Assembly (NCBI RefSeq): GCF_023094165.1
Contig: NZ_JALMDK010000026.1
Coordinates: forward strand, 1-62,151
Length of the DNA: 62,151 nt
Source: Crossiella sp. S99.2
Lineage (GTDB): Bacteria > Actinomycetota > Actinomycetes > Mycobacteriales > Pseudonocardiaceae
Direction: 5' to 3'
A model generated the notes under the pieces. It made no database searches. It saw nothing but the letters and a program-made list of their open reading frames with translations, and was not told the DNA's origin. A program made the translations under genes and the position numbers. This document shows positions 1-7,940 of the stretch, in pieces (the first letter of the stretch is position 1; each line of letters opens with the position of its first letter).

Positions 1-30
1 CTCGACCTTGGACCGTCCACGACCCGCCAT
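1..30 (-). CDS. IS630-like transposase, first 10 codons only (runs off the left edge)
   Basis: An ATG at 30-28 opens a frame that leaves the window after ten codons reading MAGRGRSKVE. From memory of the family, actinobacterial IS630 transposases often begin with a short basic stretch followed by a VELVL-type motif, so this fits, but ten residues are weak evidence. The same ten codons occur at the right edge in the opposite orientation, so both ends lie in copies of one element facing outward. Confidence 0.55.
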   Translation of the reverse strand, partial: MAGRGRSKVE

Positions 31-77
31 CGCCGAATCCTACAATTAGATAGCGGATTTCAGGCGCAGGACACTAG
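1..77. repeat. Left copy of a 77-bp terminal inverted repeat (end of an IS630-like element)
   Basis: These 77 bases are the exact reverse complement of 62075-62151; the match stops at base 78 (C here, T in the other copy). The inner end reads GACAC followed by TA, as expected for an IS630/Tc1-type element end abutting its TA target; the following shared G may be chance. The outer part encodes a protein start. The repeat probably marks where the assembled sequence runs into a repeated insertion sequence rather than a natural telomere. Confidence 0.85.
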
Positions 78-192
78 CGGGGGTCAGTCCGGGTACTACT
101 GACGTGATGGAATGGCCACAAAGCCAGCCCGCTTCGCCACGAGGGCAAGCCCACCGTGCACGTGATGATCAGCAGAGCGGACCGCAGCTGAA

Positions 193-420
193 CTACCGGG
201 GATTCCAGTTCATGCCCCGGCGGGTCAGCTCAGCTTCGATCACCCGATCCAGGGTGCCCTTGTTGCGTGCGCGCTTACACCGCGACAGCCACGCGCCGTA
301 CTTGAGCCCATCAGCCGACGTTGCTTTGAAAGGAATGTCGAGGGTGCCTTCGCGCTCGTGGTGTTCGATCACCAAGGCCAGCATTGTCTGTGCCTGGTGG
401 GTGTAGACACACCAGATCAT
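193..420 (-). pseudogene. Helicase-associated (HA) domain fragment
   Basis: The 75-residue frame carries a recognisable helicase-associated repeat: a LALVIEHHEREG opening, an ADGLKYGAWLSRCKR centre and a GMNW ending, the usual pattern of one HA module (about 60-70 residues, conserved W, G and basic positions). HA modules normally occur as tandem repeats behind a DEAD/DEAH helicase, for instance in large helicases near the ends of Streptomyces linear replicons. Only one module is present and no helicase domain is nearby, so I read it as a remnant. Its upstream end overlaps the DUF6283 frame on the other strand. The true 5' limit is unclear. Confidence 0.55.
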
Positions 421-873
421 GCCCAGCTCATCCAGAGCGCGGCGCTGTGTCCCTACCGGCAGGATGTGCCCTCAGGCATTTGGGACACCAGCGAATACGA
501 CAAGCTGGCCCGTTACGACGCCGAGACTGGGATGCAGCCACGCGGTGTGTGGCAGTGCCATCAGACCGATGGCCCGAACTCGAAGCCACGGATCTGCGCT
601 GGGTGGGCAGGATGCCACGACGGCGACAACTTGCTCGCACTACGCCTCGGCGTTTTCCAAGGGCGGATCAGCCCGGAGACGGCACAACGTGTGGTGGACT
701 ACACCACACCGGTGCCCTTGTTCACCAGTGGCGCCGAGGCGGCCGCGCATGGCATGCAAGACCTCGCACACCCTGGTCCCGACGCCGCGAGGATGATCGC
801 GAAACTCGAGCGACTCAAGGGGAGCGGCCCCGCCAACGGAAAGCCGGAGAGTGCCGCGCCCGATCAGGGATGA
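358..873 (+). CDS. DUF6283 family protein
   Basis: The core matches the actinobacterial DUF6283 pattern: a CPYRQDVPSGIWDTSEYDKL opening, a WQCH block in the middle and a CAGWAGCHDG block after it. The spaced Cys/His residues (CPY, CH, CAGW, CH) suggest a small metal-binding protein. Its function is unknown. The GTG at 358 is the first in-frame start, but family members usually begin just before the CPYR motif, so a later start (for example GTG at 397) is likely, which would also reduce the overlap with the HA-domain remnant. It converges with the gene ending at 943. Confidence 0.65.
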   Translation: MVFDHQGQHCLCLVGVDTPDHAQLIQSAALCPYRQDVPSGIWDTSEYDKLARYDAETGMQPRGVWQCHQTDGPNSKPRICAGWAGCHDGDNLLALRLGVFQGRISPETAQRVVDYTTPVPLFTSGAEAAAHGMQDLAHPGPDAARMIAKLERLKGSGPANGKPESAAPDQG

Positions 874-942
874 CGCTGTGCGCGGCGCCCCACGGATTCT
901 CGCCGTCGCACCACACCGCTCACCCCGGTGCACACAGTCTGG

Positions 943-1284
943 TCAGGGGGCATAGCACTCGGACCCGGACGTGCCGTCAAGCCTGCGCCGTCCATCCGAA
1001 GCCGTCACCCACCCATCAGGCTCCGTACCTGGCTGCCCGTCCCATTCTTCTGCCGCCGCCAAAGCCTGCAGCAATGCAAGTTGGCGACTGTGTCCGTAGT
1101 ACTTCCAGTGTCGCCGGTAGGTATCGCCGTCCTCGATGGACGAGTCGGTGATCTTCGCGCCAGTCAAGTCAGTGGAGACATCGACGTAGCCGAACTCCGT
1201 GATCTTCACCCGGAATCGGCCATCGTCGAGTCGACTGTAGGACTCGGGTGCGGGCAAGAACTCGGACGGGAGCTCAGGATCCAA
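943..1284 (-). CDS. Hypothetical protein, 113 aa
   Basis: A soluble, acidic 113-residue protein that I do not recognise. The start is a TTG with an AGGAG six bases upstream, so the start is well supported although the codon is rare. The sequence has a DGRFRVKITEFGYVDVS stretch typical of an all-beta segment, and a likely helix (RQLALLQALAAAEEW). It is divergent from the gene at 1518; the 230-bp interval would hold both promoters, but I see no clear -35/-10 pair. Confidence 0.5.
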   Translation of the reverse strand: MDPELPSEFLPAPESYSRLDDGRFRVKITEFGYVDVSTDLTGAKITDSSIEDGDTYRRHWKYYGHSRQLALLQALAAAEEWDGQPGTEPDGWVTASDGRRRLDGTSGSECYAP

Positions 1285-1517
1285 GGCGATCTCCTGTTCA
1301 AACTAGTCCGATGAGGTATAGCAGAGGCTGAGCCACAGGCGCCTTCCTCCCCACCTCGAACCCCACGTCGATCCCGGTGCCTGTGCACCATTGCTGTCCA
1401 CCATGAGGATGCCTTCACCCGATCGAGAAACAGAATCGTCCTCGCATTGAGCACCTGGCATGCTCAGCGGCCGCTCACATCGCACGCCTGCTGTACCGCA
1501 CCGCTGGAGAACAATAG

Positions 1518-2801
1518 ATGACTGACGCCGACCACGCAGGACCCGCCGCCAAGGACAGCAGGTCCTGCGGCGCGCCACCGTTGTCCACGCCTGATCAGCG
1601 CAACCGCTTCTTGTTCCACCTCCGACAGCACACTCCTGCGCTCTCTGGCCACGGTCCTGACAGCATCAGCTCAGGCTCCATGGCCAGCACTCTCCTGCTG
1701 GAGTTGAACAAGGACGATCTCCACTACCAGATAATCGGCGCCACTCACACGGTCGCGCACGAAGCCCCTCGCTGGAGGCAAGTAGTCGAAGCCGCTGTCG
1801 CCTCATTCAAGGCCGACCAGGCCCCACCACGCTCCTGGAGCGCCGTTCTTGGCCCATCGCCCCACCAAGGCGCGGCCTTCGAACGCGGCTTCACACTGCC
1901 CCAGCGACTGCACGAGCCCATCTCCATCGGCCCCATGACACTCTCGGCCATCCCTGAGTGGACCACCCAGGTTCTCCCACATCCCGGCGACCGCAGCCGT
2001 CCCTACCCGGTGTCGTTCTGGCCCATCCAGGTTCACGGAACCGTCAACGCCTACTCCACCGAGGGCGCCAGAGACCTTGCCGCCTATGACCTGGATCGAC
2101 TGCGCCTGCTGCTGTCCCTGGCTTTGCCTCAGCTCTGGATTCACTGGACCTGGCCGGAGATCGAGGACAGCGACTTCATCTACAACTGGCAACGGGAAAT
2201 GCGCCACTGCTGGCGACCAAAACCGGCACCAACCGTACCGCCGGTTGCCCCACTGCTGATCCCACAGTGGGTTCCCGATGCGTGGCCGCTGTTGGGGAAG
2301 CACCACTCGAAGACCCTCGCGCTGGAAGCAGCCAACAACGCTCTCCTGGACGTGGCTGAAGGCCGCCACTCTGCCGCGGGGGTTCAGCTGGTCGCCGTGC
2401 TGGAACAACTCCACGACGCCATCCACGGTAACCGTCGTGACCCGGCAGTCGGACGCAAGGGCGCGCACCGGCTGGTCGCCGAGTTTCTGGCCGAGGGCAA
2501 CGAAGTGACGAGCGAGCATCGCTCACTGGCCAAGCACATCGTGATGTACCCCAAGCGCTCCAGCACCAGCCATGAGGGCGCACGGCACGGCTACGAACCC
2601 CGCCTGGGGATGCCCCTCCGGATGACCTCCCTCGGAGGCGACCGCGCCCACACCTACCGACTCAAGATCGAGATTCTGCGGGACATCTGTTCCAGCCTCC
2701 TCATCGAACAGCTCGGTGGCCCGCCTGTACAGCCCGGTGCGATCAAGGACCGCTGGCAGGCCATTGCTGACGGCCACCTGATTCTCCCCACCCGCATCTG
2801 A
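1518..2801 (+). CDS. Hypothetical protein, 427 aa
   Basis: A soluble 427-residue protein of unknown function. The ATG has a GGAG eight bases upstream. The middle holds tryptophan-rich segments (LPQLWIHWTWPEIED, RWRQVV), and the second half is helical with a LEAANNALLDVAEGRHSAA stretch. Its length and even composition argue for a real gene. No signal peptide, membrane segment or catalytic motif is evident. It stands alone between intergenic regions. Confidence 0.6.
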   Translation: MTDADHAGPAAKDSRSCGAPPLSTPDQRNRFLFHLRQHTPALSGHGPDSISSGSMASTLLLELNKDDLHYQIIGATHTVAHEAPRWRQVVEAAVASFKADQAPPRSWSAVLGPSPHQGAAFERGFTLPQRLHEPISIGPMTLSAIPEWTTQVLPHPGDRSRPYPVSFWPIQVHGTVNAYSTEGARDLAAYDLDRLRLLLSLALPQLWIHWTWPEIEDSDFIYNWQREMRHCWRPKPAPTVPPVAPLLIPQWVPDAWPLLGKHHSKTLALEAANNALLDVAEGRHSAAGVQLVAVLEQLHDAIHGNRRDPAVGRKGAHRLVAEFLAEGNEVTSEHRSLAKHIVMYPKRSSTSHEGARHGYEPRLGMPLRMTSLGGDRAHTYRLKIEILRDICSSLLIEQLGGPPVQPGAIKDRWQAIADGHLILPTRI

Positions 2802-3309
2802 CCGCGATCGTGGCCGCATCCAGGCGAGTCTGTTCACCAGGGGCCCAACTCTCGCGTGCCCGCAGCGCGTCGTGGGTGCGGCTACTCCTGAGCCTGCCCA
2901 TGCCTGCCTCCACCAGCCGTTCCTGGACGGGCTGGACAAGCCCGAGGGCCGACCCAGATCTCCATACTCGGCAAGCTGTTCGCCTCAGACTGCGCTGGCG
3001 GCCACGACGTCAACTGCGTCGCGATGCCCACCAGATCAGCCTCGCCGAACCGTGCACCCGCACCTATGCCGCCGCGGATATCCGCATCCAGCACACACCC
3101 CGCCAGGCCTGCGCCGCGGCCGACTCTGCCTGCGCCCGACCCCAGTCTCCCGATCCACCAGTCTGCCGCGCGCCAGGGCAGGTGCGTCGTGACCAATGTG
3201 ACTGGCGGAAAGGTCCGTCACCACCCGACACCGACATTAACCAGGCCACAACACCCGCTGACAGGTGGAAACACACGCTAGGCTGATCGAAGTCTGAAGG
3301 GCGAAGATC
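2802..3309. other. 508-bp stretch without a supported gene
   Basis: Open frames exist on both strands here, but they have low-complexity Arg/Pro/Ser translations typical of shadow frames in GC-rich DNA and no ribosome binding sites. I see no repeat or RNA gene. The last 40 bases carry the promoter/leader of the gene at 3310 (GAAGGG shortly before its ATG). Confidence 0.5.
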
Positions 3310-3720
3310 ATGGATCTGGTTAATCCCGGTAGCGGCCCGCTCCCCACCGCGCATGAGGACACCGCAACTGCCAACATCGAGGCGTTCACCGCTGACGTCT
3401 GTAGCCAGTGGGGCTATCAGCGGGTCTCCTCTATTCGCCGTCCGGAACTGGACTACGGCGATGGGCGGTATGCGTGGGAGGTGGCGTTTCTCCGCCCCTG
3501 CGGCCTGTACCACAGCTGCGTGGTGCAGATGTTCGGTGTCCCTCGTAACTACAGTGCCGGCCAGAATCCCCTGACATTGCCCGAACCGCGCCTGTACGTC
3601 GATGACAGTTCCTGGGTGTGGGAGTTCGCTGTGTCGAGCATGGCAGCGGAGGACGATCGGGAAACACGCTACCGACCCGACGGCGGGCACACTGAGCACG
3701 GGGCGACCGACCCCCGGTAA
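3310..3720 (+). CDS. Hypothetical protein, 136 aa
   Basis: A 136-residue soluble protein of unknown function. The ATG is preceded by GAAGGGCGAAGATC, which contains a moderate ribosome binding site. The centre (YAWEVAFLRPCGLYHSCVVQ) looks like beta strands, and the C-terminus is charged and probably disordered. It converges with the exonuclease gene ending at 3921. Confidence 0.45.
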   Translation: MDLVNPGSGPLPTAHEDTATANIEAFTADVCSQWGYQRVSSIRRPELDYGDGRYAWEVAFLRPCGLYHSCVVQMFGVPRNYSAGQNPLTLPEPRLYVDDSSWVWEFAVSSMAAEDDRETRYRPDGGHTEHGATDPR

Positions 3721-3920
3721 TCCCAGGCTGTCGGGCTGGTGCGGCCCGCACGCCAGGCCTGTCCGACCCGAAGCCAGGCGGCGTCCGCACACAGCGGGAC
3801 GCTGGAGCACACACGCTGCCTCCTTGCGGCTTCGATCCGGCATGCGCCTGTACCGAGCGGTGGACGATCACGGTTTTCCTGGCGCTGCTGGGCCAGTCAA
3901 CGCCGATGTGCAGGCTGCGG

Positions 3921-4499
3921 TCAGAACAGGCCGAGCTGGTCATCCTGTCCACGTCCTGGCGGCTGACTCCTCAGCTGTTCCAGAGTTCGCCCGTCGGCGA
4001 TGTGCACGAACAGCCTCGCAGTTACGACAGCGTCGTAGACGGCCCGATGCGGCCGCAGATCCCCACCCAGGCCTGCCGCCAGGTCGAACTCAGCCACCAG
4101 CGCACTGAGGGAGTAGCTGTCCCGGCCAGGAAGCAGTCGCCGTGCGAGCGTGAGCGTGTCGAAGACCTCCGGGCACTCCCACCTGTCCAGCTTTCGCTGT
4201 AGCACTCCAACATCGACAGCGGCGTTGTGGCCGACGAGCGCAGACGCCACCAGCGCCGCGCGCACCGCGGCCTCAACGTCAGCGAACAGGGGCGCATCGA
4301 TCACGTCCTCATTGCTAATGCCGTGGATCCCTGTGACAAACCGGGTGATGGGCTGTGATGGCCGTACCAACCACGACCACGGCTCACCGACGATCCCGCC
4401 GATGATCGGCACGACAGCCAGCTCCACCAGATCGGGCGGCTGGCCACCGTTGCCCTCAAGATCAACCACAACATAGTCCAACGTGCCCCAGTGCGTCAT
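3921..4499 (-). CDS. DEDDh-family 3'-5' exonuclease
   Basis: All parts of the DnaQ-like DEDDh exonuclease fold are visible: Exo I VVVDLEGNG (D and E), the HGIS motif before the second helix, Exo II VGHNAAVDVGVL (third acidic residue), and Exo III with HRAVYDAVVTARLF (H and final D). At 192 aa it is the size of a stand-alone exonuclease similar to DNA polymerase III epsilon or oligoribonuclease-like proteins. It should remove nucleotides from 3' ends of DNA or RNA. It is divergent from the EEP-fold gene at 4770, with about 270 bp between them. Confidence 0.85.
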   Translation of the reverse strand: MTHWGTLDYVVVDLEGNGGQPPDLVELAVVPIIGGIVGEPWSWLVRPSQPITRFVTGIHGISNEDVIDAPLFADVEAAVRAALVASALVGHNAAVDVGVLQRKLDRWECPEVFDTLTLARRLLPGRDSYSLSALVAEFDLAAGLGGDLRPHRAVYDAVVTARLFVHIADGRTLEQLRSQPPGRGQDDQLGLF

Positions 4500-4769
4500 G
4501 CCGCTGTCCCTTCACCTGATGTCCGCGCGGCTGTCTTACGCCACACGGTGCACACGGCACCGGTCTCCGGCCAGAGAAATCCCACACCACCCTGCACAAG
4601 GTGCCCAGAGCGCGACCAGGAGCCTCCGGACCACCTCATCACTGTGGGACGAGTCCGTGCACGGCGGACGGGTGGCCACGATGTACGTGACCACGCAGGC
4701 AACGCCGGGCATGATTGCTGCCAGAATCCTCCCGCATCCACCTACATCCGCGAAGGAGACCCGCGCGGC

Positions 4770-5612
4770 ATGGTGAGCCTGTTGACTCTCAACCTCGGTG
4801 CCCCCTCACTCGCCCACGCCCGCCTGCAACTGCCCCGGCTGGCCGCCCGAGGCGAGGACGTGCTGGTGCTCACCGACACCAGCGCGGGAGAGGGCAGCAC
4901 CTGGCTGGCCGCACAGTTCTCCGCCGCCGGCTACGCGGTCACCAACCCCGTACCCGCTCCCGGTGAGCGTGGAGTGATGATCATCAGCAAGCTGGCCGTC
5001 ACCGCCGATGCACTGGGCACGGAGCTGGACTACCTGCCCGCGCGGGCGACCGCCGTGGTGGTGGAGACCACCGCCGGGCCACTGCGCATCGCCGGGGCCT
5101 GCCTGCCTCCCCGGGATGCCACCGCGGTCACGACCGAACGGAAACAGCGCTGGATCGCCGCGTTCGAGCAAGCTCTGGCGCGCACCGACTCGGAGAGGCA
5201 TCTGCTGTTACTCAGCACTCTTCGCGTGATCGAGCCTGGCCACGAACCCGCCCACCGTGGCGAGTTCGCCCCTTTCGAGTACGACTTCTATAGCGGCCTG
5301 ACCACCAGGCACCACCTGGACGATCTCTACCGGTGCGAACACCCCGACCGCGTCGAACACAGCTGGACCCAGCGACGGCAGATACGCAACGGCTACCGCT
5401 ACGACCACGCCCACGGCAGCCCCAGCCTCACCCAGCAGCTGCTGGAGTGCTTCTACGACCACTCCACCCGGCATCCAGGAGCCGACCAGCCAGCCCTGAG
5501 CAACCACTCCGGGCTCTGCGTCCACCTGGAGATGACCGCAATCGCACCGCTGCGAATGTCGGACCCTCTTACCGTTGCAGCATCGGCACATGCGGAGACG
5601 ACCCTGCTCTGA
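4770..5612 (+). CDS. EEP-fold (endonuclease/exonuclease/phosphatase) family protein with degenerate active site
   Basis: The 280-residue protein follows the endonuclease/exonuclease/phosphatase pattern: LTLNLG at the start, LLLLSTLRVIEPGH where a GDxN motif is expected, EYDFYSGL, VEHSW, NGYRYDHAH and SNHSGLCVHLEM at the end. The usual catalytic residues are changed: the ExK-type glutamate is absent (VLTDTS), GDxN reads STLR, and SDH reads SNH. I infer an enzyme that has lost metal-dependent hydrolysis or uses other residues. The ATG at 4770 has GAAGGAG upstream and fits the fold's N-terminus better than the open frame's earlier starts. Confidence 0.7.
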   Translation: MVSLLTLNLGAPSLAHARLQLPRLAARGEDVLVLTDTSAGEGSTWLAAQFSAAGYAVTNPVPAPGERGVMIISKLAVTADALGTELDYLPARATAVVVETTAGPLRIAGACLPPRDATAVTTERKQRWIAAFEQALARTDSERHLLLLSTLRVIEPGHEPAHRGEFAPFEYDFYSGLTTRHHLDDLYRCEHPDRVEHSWTQRRQIRNGYRYDHAHGSPSLTQQLLECFYDHSTRHPGADQPALSNHSGLCVHLEMTAIAPLRMSDPLTVAASAHAETTLL

Positions 5613-5856
5613 CCGCGCCTGGCGGACGTAGCCACGATCCGCCGACCAACCCGGAACGAGAACCAGATCCGCATCTGGCAGCGGCTCCCTCCTGCCAGGT
5701 GGCGGCCACCCGCCTGCTGCCATGGTGTCCTCCGCGACACCAGGACGCGTGTACCCAGGTGAACCAGTGGAGCCCAGTGGCCGTGGCGTGCCGCAGGACC
5801 AGGCTTCACCACAGATCATCTCCCTGACTCATCCGCAGCTTGCGTCCGCAGTCACC

Positions 5857-6456
5857 TCAGCGGCTGCTCTTCACAGTGACGAGGACCTGGTCAAGGAGCG
5901 CGACAACGCGTGGGCAAGGGTTGGTGAAATCGGCAGGCATGCCCACACCGCTCCTGAGCTGCAGACCGGCCGCGACGAGCACGGTGTTGGACACCGCCAG
6001 GTTGATCCGGCACTGGCCGAGTTCCTTGTCGGCGTCGTCGGCGATCACCGCCGGATATCCGGCGACCTCCAATGGTTGCCACAGCGGGAACTCCCGCTTG
6101 CGGCCGTAGAGTCGGTCGAGGCCGCCAAGCTGGGTGTTGATGTTGAGCGAGAAGTCTGACCTGGCCGGGGTGTCGGTGCCGATCCAGCGACAGAATTTTC
6201 CGAGCCTGCCTTCGCCGGGGCGGCCGATGACAGTGACGCCGAGCTGTGCCAGCTGGGCTGGCGAGAGCAGGCGGCAGGGATCAGGCACGAACGGCGTGAT
6301 GTCCAGTTCGGCCTGGGTTACCAGCGGTGCGCCATGCTTGTTCACATGAGAGGTGGTTGCGGTGGAGGTAGGGGAGATGGCCGAGTCTCCTGGGAAAGCC
6401 GCGCACCCGGTGAGGGCCACCACCGCCATTAGCAGGACTGGCAAGGGAAGGCGCAT
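5857..6456 (-). CDS. DUF3558 lipoprotein (copy A2)
   Basis: A 199-residue secreted lipoprotein. Residues 1-18 form a signal peptide ending in the lipobox LTGC, so it should be anchored to the outer face of the membrane. The rest is a DUF3558 domain: a GAPLVTQAELDITPFVPDPC opening, LLSPAQLAQLGV, a CRW(I) motif, INTQLGGLDRLYGRK and a conserved C-terminal Cys. DUF3558 is common in Pseudonocardiaceae and has no known function. Its ATG shares one base with the stop of the preceding paralogue (TGATG), so the two are translated together. Confidence 0.88.
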   Translation of the reverse strand: MRLPLPVLLMAVVALTGCAAFPGDSAISPTSTATTSHVNKHGAPLVTQAELDITPFVPDPCRLLSPAQLAQLGVTVIGRPGEGRLGKFCRWIGTDTPARSDFSLNINTQLGGLDRLYGRKREFPLWQPLEVAGYPAVIADDADKELGQCRINLAVSNTVLVAAGLQLRSGVGMPADFTNPCPRVVALLDQVLVTVKSSR

Positions 6457-7103
6457 CAGCGGTCACCCTTCAGCGTGATGAGGACCTGGTCGAGGATCCT
6501 GGCACCGCGTGGACAGGGATCGTGGTAGTCAGCGGCTTGGTCTGCCCCGCTCTTGAGCTGCAGGGTGACCGCGACAAGCACGGTGTTGGACACCGCCACG
6601 TTCGTGCGGCACTGGCCTGGCAGGGGGATGTCGGCGGCGTTCACGGCGGGATAGCCGGAGATCTCCACTGGCTCCCACTGTTTGAAGATGTTCTTGCGGC
6701 CGTAGAGCTGGTCGAGGCCGCCGAGCTGGGTGTTGATGTCCAGCGAGAAGTCGATCCTGGCCGGGGTATCTGTGGCGATCCAGCGGCAGGCAAGGCCAAG
6801 TGGGGTGTCCGGCTCAGACTGGCCTGTGACAGTAATGCCAAGGTGGGCGAGCTGAGCTGGGGAGAGCAGCGCGCAGCGATTATCGGCAAACGGCGCGGTG
6901 TTGAGCTCGGGCTGGGTCAGTGGTGGTGCGCCGTACTTGTTCGTGCGGGAGGAGGTCGTGGTGGCTTCGGACTTCGCCGCCGGGTGCGGAGTCGGCGGGC
7001 TGGAACCAGTGCAGGCGCTGGTGATGAGGGCTGTGGCAACGACCGCCATCATCGCGGCGTGGCGGAGGTGCTTGCTCCAGTGCCAGGGGTGCACAGTGCT
7101 CAT
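6456..7103 (-). CDS. DUF3558 lipoprotein (copy A1)
   Basis: A 215-residue lipoprotein and DUF3558 paralogue of the gene directly downstream. The N-terminus (HLRHAAMMAVVATALITSAC) is a signal peptide with lipobox TSAC, followed by a Ser/Thr/Pro linker and the DUF3558 core with the same NKYGAPPLTQPELN, LLSPAQLAHLG, CRW and INTQLGGLDQLYGRK blocks. I chose the ATG at 7103 over the frame's earlier start because it places the signal peptide at the N-terminus. It follows the HTH gene at 7280 with a gap of about 175 bp. Confidence 0.85.
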   Translation of the reverse strand: MSTVHPWHWSKHLRHAAMMAVVATALITSACTGSSPPTPHPAAKSEATTTSSRTNKYGAPPLTQPELNTAPFADNRCALLSPAQLAHLGITVTGQSEPDTPLGLACRWIATDTPARIDFSLDINTQLGGLDQLYGRKNIFKQWEPVEISGYPAVNAADIPLPGQCRTNVAVSNTVLVAVTLQLKSGADQAADYHDPCPRGARILDQVLITLKGDR

Positions 7104-7279
7104 GATTTCCTTTGTTGGCAACACATTGCGGTGAGAAGGTGCATGCACTACTGCTCGCAGTTGGTGAGGACAGGCACTTCCGGCTGCCCATGGTGCACCG
7201 CGACCGAGTTTGTCCAGGTGCAGGCTGATTTCAAGCAGGGCGTTGGTGCAGCGGGCTCACCACCGCCGAGACCGCGAGG

Positions 7280-7780
7280 CTAGACAGCTTCGCGGATGGA
7301 CCTGTCGAGGTCAGCCACCGCTGCCCAGCCCGAAAGCTCCTCCGGACTGGCCCAGTGCGGGGGGAACGGTGTAGGACAACGGCGGAGTGCCTCAGCACGG
7401 TGGTCCTCGCTGTACTGGCTGACATCCAGGCTCAGGAACTGACGGATAGCCCATCGTGTCCGGCCAGTGTCCCGGGCAATTTTGGATGCGTTCATGCCGC
7501 ATTCGTCACGCAACCTCTGGGCGTGGATGGCCGCGGCCAGCCTGTCGAGACCGGTGTAGCGGCGCGGCGATCGTTTGCGTCGAGGCACATTCGCCGCATC
7601 TACCTGCTTGTACAGGCTCCTTCTGGTCAGGCTGCACACGTCCAGGATCGTGTCCAGCGGCACGCCTTCGGCGTAGAGCCGGACAGCGGCCGCGCCCCTG
7701 GACGATTCGGACTGATCACTCTGAGCGGACAGTGACCTGGTCGGTACCTGGTTGGCCAGGGCAGGTGTGAGTGTGGGCAT
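7280..7780 (-). CDS. Helix-turn-helix DNA-binding protein
   Basis: A 166-residue protein with two recognisable HTH units: one near the N-terminus (GAAAVRLYAEGVPLDTILDV, then TRRSLYKQVD, of the resolvase/homeodomain-like type) and one in the middle (ECGMNASKIARDTGRTRWAI). It probably binds DNA, perhaps as a regulator of the array it closes. The ATG at 7780 is my choice; it overlaps the small gene ending at 7716 by about 65 bp. An ATG at 7846 is also possible but lengthens the overlap. Confidence 0.7.
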   Translation of the reverse strand: MPTLTPALANQVPTRSLSAQSDQSESSRGAAAVRLYAEGVPLDTILDVCSLTRRSLYKQVDAANVPRRKRSPRRYTGLDRLAAAIHAQRLRDECGMNASKIARDTGRTRWAIRQFLSLDVSQYSEDHRAEALRRCPTPFPPHWASPEELSGWAAVADLDRSIREAV

Positions 7781-7940
7781 CGGTCCTGCCCGCGAGGCAC
7801 CAGACGGACAGGCGGTGCTGCGCGCGCTGCTTGATGTGGGTGACACGGTTGATCTGCCTTCCGGGTCCGATCATGGTTGTCGTGGGGCCGTTGGTGTTGT
7901 CGGCGGTGGGGCCGGGTCCGAGGCTGGGCGGGTATGTCAT
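7716..7940 (-). CDS. Small coupled protein, 74 aa
   Basis: The ATG at 7940 overlaps the stop codon of the STAND gene as ATGA, the same coupling used between other genes of this array, which argues that this short frame is translated. The 74 residues are Thr/Gly/Pro-rich at the start and contain Cys and His residues near the end (VWCLAGRTDAHTHTCPG), which could bind a metal. I recognise no family. Confidence 0.45.
   Translation of the reverse strand: MTYPPSLGPGPTADNTNGPTTTMIGPGRQINRVTHIKQRAQHRLSVWCLAGRTDAHTHTCPGQPGTDQVTVRSE

Noticed and set aside
2810..3286. Hypothetical gene of 158 codons
   Set aside because: Composition is Arg/Ser/Pro-rich with no ribosome binding site and competing frames on both strands look equally poor.
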